From the NCBI GenBank assembly GCA_038214085.1, contig JBBQSF010000111.1, forward strand, positions 1-10,378: a DNA stretch of 10,378 bases, written 5' to 3'. Every line of letters begins with the position of its first letter. Position 1 is the first letter of the stretch. The notes under the pieces were generated by a model. It saw nothing but the letters and a program-made list of their open reading frames with translations. It did no database searches and had not been told where the DNA came from. This DNA comes from JBBQSF01 sp038214085. Lineage in GTDB: Bacteria > Bacteroidota > Bacteroidia > Bacteroidales > CG2-30-32-10. The translations under genes and the position numbers were made by a program. Shown here piece by piece: positions 7,277 to 10,378 of the stretch.

Positions 7277-8407
7277 GTGAGCTATACAATTATCAGTAAC
7301 GACAGCCAGTCTGCTGCGCGAGCTGGAATATTATCAACAGATCACGGGCAAATTGAAACGCCTGTATTCATGCCGGTTGGAACAGCAGGAACTGTTAAAG
7401 CCGTTTATCACCGCGATTTGGAAAGTGACATTAAGGCGAGAATAATTCTCGGAAACACGTATCACCTTTATTTAAGACCCGGACTCGAAATACTCAAAGG
7501 TGCCGGCGGAATCCACAAATTCAGTTCGTGGAACAAGCCAGTACTTACCGACAGTGGTGGGTATCAAGTTTATTCATTGTCCGATACACGTAAACTTAGA
7601 GAGGATGGTGTTGTATTTCGCTCTCATATCGACGGATCAAAGCATGTTTTCACACCTGAAAGTGTTATGGATATTCAACGAATAATTGGCGGAGATATCA
7701 TGATGGCCTTTGATGAATGTACACCTTTTCCATGCGATTATAATTATGCTGAAAAATCCTTGAAACTTACACACCGCTGGCTCGACAGGTGTATTAAGCA
7801 TTTCGACGCTCAGGATCCACTTTATGGTTACCACCAGAAACTTTTTCCCATTGTTCAGGGAAGTGTTTACCGCGATTTGCGGACTCAATCAGCAGAAACC
7901 ATTGCAGAATATAACCGCGAAGGCAATGCTATTGGCGGATTATCCGTTGGCGAGCCGACAGAAGTAATGTATGAAATGACAGAACTGGTGTGCGGAATAC
8001 TTCCTCAGGATAAACCACGTTACCTTATGGGAGTAGGAACTCCGGCTAATATTTTGGAAGGAATTGCTTTGGGTGTGGATATGTTTGATTGTGTAATGCC
8101 AACCAGAAATGCCCGCAATGGAATGCTCTTTACCCAAAATGGAATTTTGAATATGAGAAACGAAAAATGGAAAGATGACTTTGGACCCATTGATGAAGCA
8201 GGAACTTCGTTCGTTGATCATCAGTATTCTAAAGCGTATTTAAGGCATCTTTTTATTTCAAAAGAAATATTGGGAGCAATGATTGCAAGTGAGCATAATC
8301 TTGCTTTTTATCTCTGGCTGGTTGATGAAGCTCGTAAACATATTATTGAGGGCGATTATCTTCAGTGGAAGAATAATATGGTTAAACAGGTTTCACAACG
8401 CTTATGA
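7277..8407 (+). CDS. tgt: tRNA-guanine (queuine/preQ1) transglycosylase, zinc-site cysteines absent
   Basis: This 376-residue cytosolic enzyme swaps guanine-34 of GUN-anticodon tRNAs for preQ1 (bacterial pathway) or salvaged queuine. Base-recognition and catalytic motifs are intact: TDSGGYQ (91-97, with the Asp92 acid/base counterpart of Z. mobilis Asp102), FDEC (145-148), GGLSVGE (220-226) and FDCVMPTRNARNG (270-282), where Asp271 matches the nucleophile. The Cys-x-Cys-x2-Cys zinc site usual after the Met-Arg-Asn region is missing: residues 300-325 hold DFGPIDEAG, FVDHQYSKAYLRHLF and no Cys, although the following His (340, EHNL) remains. From memory this is typical of Bacteroidota Tgt. Translation starts at GTG 7277; an in-frame TAA directly precedes it and the next Met (32) is inside a conserved motif. 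It overlaps the next gene by 4 nt (ATGA). Confidence 0.95.
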   Translation: MSYTIISNDSQSAARAGILSTDHGQIETPVFMPVGTAGTVKAVYHRDLESDIKARIILGNTYHLYLRPGLEILKGAGGIHKFSSWNKPVLTDSGGYQVYSLSDTRKLREDGVVFRSHIDGSKHVFTPESVMDIQRIIGGDIMMAFDECTPFPCDYNYAEKSLKLTHRWLDRCIKHFDAQDPLYGYHQKLFPIVQGSVYRDLRTQSAETIAEYNREGNAIGGLSVGEPTEVMYEMTELVCGILPQDKPRYLMGVGTPANILEGIALGVDMFDCVMPTRNARNGMLFTQNGILNMRNEKWKDDFGPIDEAGTSFVDHQYSKAYLRHLFISKEILGAMIASEHNLAFYLWLVDEARKHIIEGDYLQWKNNMVKQVSQRL

Positions 8408-8748
8408 CTTCAAACAACAACGAAATTTCTTTTTTTCAGAAAGTGTATGAGGTTGTTAAGCTCATTCCTTATGGAAGAGTGACAAGTTATGGAGCAATTG
8501 CGCGTTATCTCGGAAGTGCAGGGTCATCGCGCATGGTTGGTTGGGCAATGAACGCTTCGCATGTGCAACATGGAATCCCTGCACACAGAGTTGTAAACCG
8601 AAACGGAATGCTGACCGGCAAAATTCATTTTGGAGGAACCAAAGTCATGCAACAACTCCTTGAAAGCGAAGGAATAGAAGTTGCAGATGATAAAATTATC
8701 GATTTTCAGAAAATTTTCTGGGATCCGTCAATTGAAATTCGATTCTAG
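8404..8748 (+). CDS. Alkyltransferase-like (ATL) DNA-damage recognition protein
   Basis: This 114-residue protein matches the C-terminal DNA-binding domain of O6-alkylguanine-DNA alkyltransferase (Ogt/MGMT). PYGRVTSYGAIA (22-33) holds the base-flipping Tyr29, and SSRMVGWAM (41-49) holds the Arg finger (Arg43). The active-site PCHRVV is here PAHRVV (59-64), followed by NRNGMLTG: the alkyl-acceptor Cys is replaced by Ala60. That marks the ATL family, which binds O6-alkylguanine and other bulky lesions without repairing them and, in characterised members such as S. pombe Atl1, hands them to nucleotide excision repair. The domain is full length with all other landmarks kept, so it is not a decayed Ogt. 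It overlaps the tgt stop by 4 nt (ATGA) and is surely co-transcribed with it; no metabolic link with queuosine is implied. Confidence 0.93.
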   Translation: MTSNNNEISFFQKVYEVVKLIPYGRVTSYGAIARYLGSAGSSRMVGWAMNASHVQHGIPAHRVVNRNGMLTGKIHFGGTKVMQQLLESEGIEVADDKIIDFQKIFWDPSIEIRF

Positions 8749-8768
8749 TCTAATTTTTCTGATTTTTC

Positions 8769-8799
8769 TTTGCAGGTATTCCGAAAAGTTTTATTTTTA
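8769..8799 (+). promoter_or_regulatory. Putative Bacteroidota promoter for mrp (TTTG-N19-TATTTTTA)
   Basis: TTTG at 8769-8772 and TATTTTTA at 8792-8799 (7 of 8 to TAnnTTTG) are separated by 19 nt, the spacing of Bacteroidota housekeeping promoters. It sits between the ATL stop and the mrp ATG, 21 nt before the latter. In such AT-rich DNA chance matches occur, so confidence is moderate. Confidence 0.45.
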
Positions 8800-8820
8800 C
8801 CAAATCTAAATAAGATTAAT

Positions 8821-9918
8821 ATGGTTTACACAGAACAACAGGTTTTAACTGCATTAGGCAATGTAATTGAGCCTGATTTAAAAAAAGACATGGTATCATT
8901 AAATATGATATCAGATATAAAAATCGAAGGAAACACCATTGCATTTTCAGTAATTCTTACCACTCCTGCATGCCCTTTAAAGGAAAGTATTAAAAAAGCG
9001 TGTATAGATGCTGTTCATCAGTATGTTGATGAAAATGCTGAAGTTATTGTTAATTTAACATCAAAAGTTACAAGTAACCGCACAAATAAAGAAGAAATTC
9101 TTAAAGGTGTTAAAAATATTATTGCAGTTGCATCGGGCAAAGGTGGCGTTGGCAAATCAACAGTTGCCGCTAACCTTGCTGTAGCGCTGGTGCAAAGCGG
9201 TGCAAAAACCGGTCTCATAGATGCAGATATTTACGGACCTTCAATACCTGTAATGTTTGGCCTCGAAAACGAACAACCAGTCGTAAAGGAGGAAAATGGA
9301 AAAACAAAAATTTTTCCAATTGAAAAAAACGGTCTAAAAATTTTATCAATAGGATTTTTTGTCAATCCTGATCAGGCTCTGGTTTGGCGTGGACCCATGG
9401 CGTCAAATGCGCTCACTCAATTGTTTACCGATGCCGAATGGGGCGAACTGGATTACCTTGTTATTGATTTGCCTCCTGGTACCGGCGATATTCATCTCAC
9501 TTTGGTTCAAACTCTTCCTGTTACTGGAGTTGTTATTGTGAGTACTCCTCAGAAAGTGGCATTAGCTGATGCCAAAAAAGGTGTGAATATGTTTATGCAG
9601 GATTCTATTAATGTACCGGTTCTTGGACTTGTTGAAAACATGAGTTATTTTACACCTGCCGAACTTCCTGAAAATAAATATTATATTTTTGGTAAGGACG
9701 GATGTAAAAATCTTGCAGAACAACTGAATGTACCATTGCTTGGACAAATTCCTCTGGTTCAAAGCATACGCGAATCAGGTGATAGCGGAAATCCAATTGC
9801 TGGAAATCTTCAGGAACCAGTTGCGCTGGCGTTTAAAGAATTAGCGGAGAAAATAGCCCAGCAGGTGGCCATTCGTAATGCAACAAAAGCCCGCACAAAA
9901 GTGGTGGAAATAAAATAA
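8821..9918 (+). CDS. mrp: Mrp/NBP35/ApbC-family Fe-S cluster carrier ATPase (CxxC-less form)
   Basis: This 365-residue cytosolic P-loop protein assembles or transfers Fe-S clusters. The N-terminal MIP18/DUF59 domain (about 4-85) has the TTPACPLK motif (48-55) with Cys51. The ATPase domain (about 98-350) has the deviant Walker A GKGGVGKST (106-114) with two Lys, the switch segment DADIYGPS (134-141) and Walker B DLPPGTGD (216-223). The CxxC that bridges a cluster between two subunits in ApbC/Nbp35 should follow ENMSYF (272-277), but the sequence is TPAELPENKYYIFG with no cysteine. The start at 8821 gives the usual N-terminus; the frame extends to a TTG at 8770, which would overlap the putative promoter. 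The NifU-domain gene downstream, a cluster scaffold or donor, supports the Fe-S role. The missing cysteines leave open how it would hold a cluster. Confidence 0.95.
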   Translation: MVYTEQQVLTALGNVIEPDLKKDMVSLNMISDIKIEGNTIAFSVILTTPACPLKESIKKACIDAVHQYVDENAEVIVNLTSKVTSNRTNKEEILKGVKNIIAVASGKGGVGKSTVAANLAVALVQSGAKTGLIDADIYGPSIPVMFGLENEQPVVKEENGKTKIFPIEKNGLKILSIGFFVNPDQALVWRGPMASNALTQLFTDAEWGELDYLVIDLPPGTGDIHLTLVQTLPVTGVVIVSTPQKVALADAKKGVNMFMQDSINVPVLGLVENMSYFTPAELPENKYYIFGKDGCKNLAEQLNVPLLGQIPLVQSIRESGDSGNPIAGNLQEPVALAFKELAEKIAQQVAIRNATKARTKVVEIK

Positions 9919-9932
9919 AATTTAGAATACAG

Positions 9933-10077
9933 AAATATTTAAAACTAATTTATTACCAATCACTAATAACTCCCAACTAATCACTAAAAACTCCCAACTA
10001 ATAACTCCCAACTAATCACTAAATCTCCCAACTAATAACTAATCACTAATAACTCCCAACTAATAACTAACAAAAAT
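9933..10077 (+). other. 145-nt G-free leader between mrp and nifU
   Basis: On the coding strand no G occurs from 9933 to 10077, up to the G of the nifU start codon. An RNA of only A, C and U can form only A-U pairs, so this leader should be nearly unstructured. There is no Shine-Dalgarno motif, no hairpin terminator and no TAnnTTTG element, which suggests read-through from mrp into nifU. Confidence 0.75.
9958..10068 (+). repeat. Array of 16 imperfect heptamers (AATCACT / AATAACT / CCCAACT)
   Basis: Read in steps of seven from 9958, every unit ends in ACT except one 6-nt unit (AAATCT, 10021-10026). There are four AATCACT, five AATAACT, five CCCAACT, one AAAAACT and the short unit. CCCAACT is never adjacent to itself and always follows an AATAACT-like unit or its variants. 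The array ends 7 nt before the nifU ATG. There are no unique spacers, so it is not CRISPR. It resembles in form the heptameric STRR repeats of filamentous cyanobacteria, though no relation is claimed. Confidence 0.92.
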
Positions 10078-10321
10078 GGCACAGAACGAAGAATTAATCA
10101 AGAAAGTTGAAAATGTAATTGATCAGATTCGGCCTTATCTTCAGGCTGATGGAGGCAATATTAAATTTATAGAACTTACCGACGATAATGTAGTAAATGT
10201 TGAATTGCAAGGTGCTTGTAAAAGTTGCCCAATGAGTACAATGACATTAAAGAATGGTGTTGAAGAAGCAATGAAACGTGCTATTCCCGAAATAAAATCG
10301 GTTGAAGCTGTAAATTTGTAA
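10076..10321 (+). CDS. NifU C-terminal-domain Fe-S scaffold/carrier protein
   Basis: This 81-residue protein is a stand-alone NifU C-terminal (Nfu-type) domain. The family signature RPYLQADGGNI is at 19-29 and the cluster-binding CKSC at 48-51 (Cys48, Cys51), followed by PMSTMTLKNGVE. Two such subunits typically share one [4Fe-4S] cluster through these cysteines and pass it to apo-proteins. There is no IscU-like N-terminal domain, as is usual for the small Nfu proteins of Bacteroidota. It lies 157 nt downstream of mrp on the same strand, and the two probably act in the same Fe-S pathway. Its start follows the heptamer array directly, with leader AACAAAA and no Shine-Dalgarno motif. The gene is complete; the stop is followed by 57 nt of AT-rich sequence without a recognisable gene. 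Confidence 0.95.
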   Translation: MAQNEELIKKVENVIDQIRPYLQADGGNIKFIELTDDNVVNVELQGACKSCPMSTMTLKNGVEEAMKRAIPEIKSVEAVNL

Positions 10322-10378
10322 ATTATTTTTTCAATTCTTTGGCGGAGTTTAAATTTGAAGAACTTTGTCAATACAATT

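Noticed and set aside
8770..9918. Longer mrp start at TTG 8770.
   Set aside because: It adds 17 residues unlike the family N-terminus and would overlap the putative promoter; the ATG at 8821 fits.
9958..10068. CRISPR array or transposon terminal repeat.
   Set aside because: Units are contiguous heptamers without unique spacers or palindromes, and no cas or transposase gene is near.
10322..10378. Terminator or promoter after the NifU-domain gene.
   Set aside because: No stem-loop with a T tract and no full TAnnTTTG match is visible in these 57 nt.

Overview
The window reads as a chromosomal segment of a Bacteroidota (Bacteroidetes) bacterium, probably a Bacteroidales- or Flavobacteriales-type organism. 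The signs are an AT-rich sequence, few Shine-Dalgarno motifs, TAnnTTTG-like -7 promoter elements, a DUF5686 outer-membrane protein with a carboxypeptidase-like regulatory domain, signal peptides ending just before Gln, and Bacteroidota-style variants of Tgt (no zinc cysteines) and Mrp (no CxxC). I could not run searches, so the lineage below phylum is open.

Left arm (minus strand, 7195 down to 1): seven closely packed genes read leftward. In transcription order they are a membrane GT2 glycosyltransferase, an ECF-type sigma-70 factor (10-nt overlap), dtd (D-aminoacyl-tRNA deacylase), a MazG-like nucleotide pyrophosphohydrolase, two tandem paralogous secreted six-Asp-box beta-propeller proteins, and a DUF5686 protein that runs off the left edge. 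Gaps are 1 to 56 nt, so one transcript is plausible. It would join envelope or surface functions, a regulator and two quality-control enzymes.

Right arm (plus strand, 7277 to 10378): tgt (queuine/preQ1 tRNA-ribosyltransferase, GTG start) overlaps by 4 nt an alkyltransferase-like protein whose catalytic Cys is Ala. After a likely promoter come mrp (P-loop Fe-S carrier/assembly ATPase) and a stand-alone NifU C-terminal-domain protein, two partners in Fe-S cluster assembly or transfer. The arms diverge from an 81-nt intergenic region with one TAnnTTTG element on each strand.

The least ordinary structure is the mrp-nifU spacer: 16 imperfect heptamers (mostly AATCACT, AATAACT, CCCAACT) end 7 nt before the nifU start, inside a 145-nt stretch with no G on the coding strand. 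The other points of interest are the duplicated propeller pair with its extra cysteines, and three enzymes (Tgt, ATL, Mrp) lacking textbook residues. These three losses look like known family variants rather than gene decay. I see no mobile element, CRISPR array, tRNA or rRNA, and no convincing hairpin terminator. No wholly undescribed system is evident.
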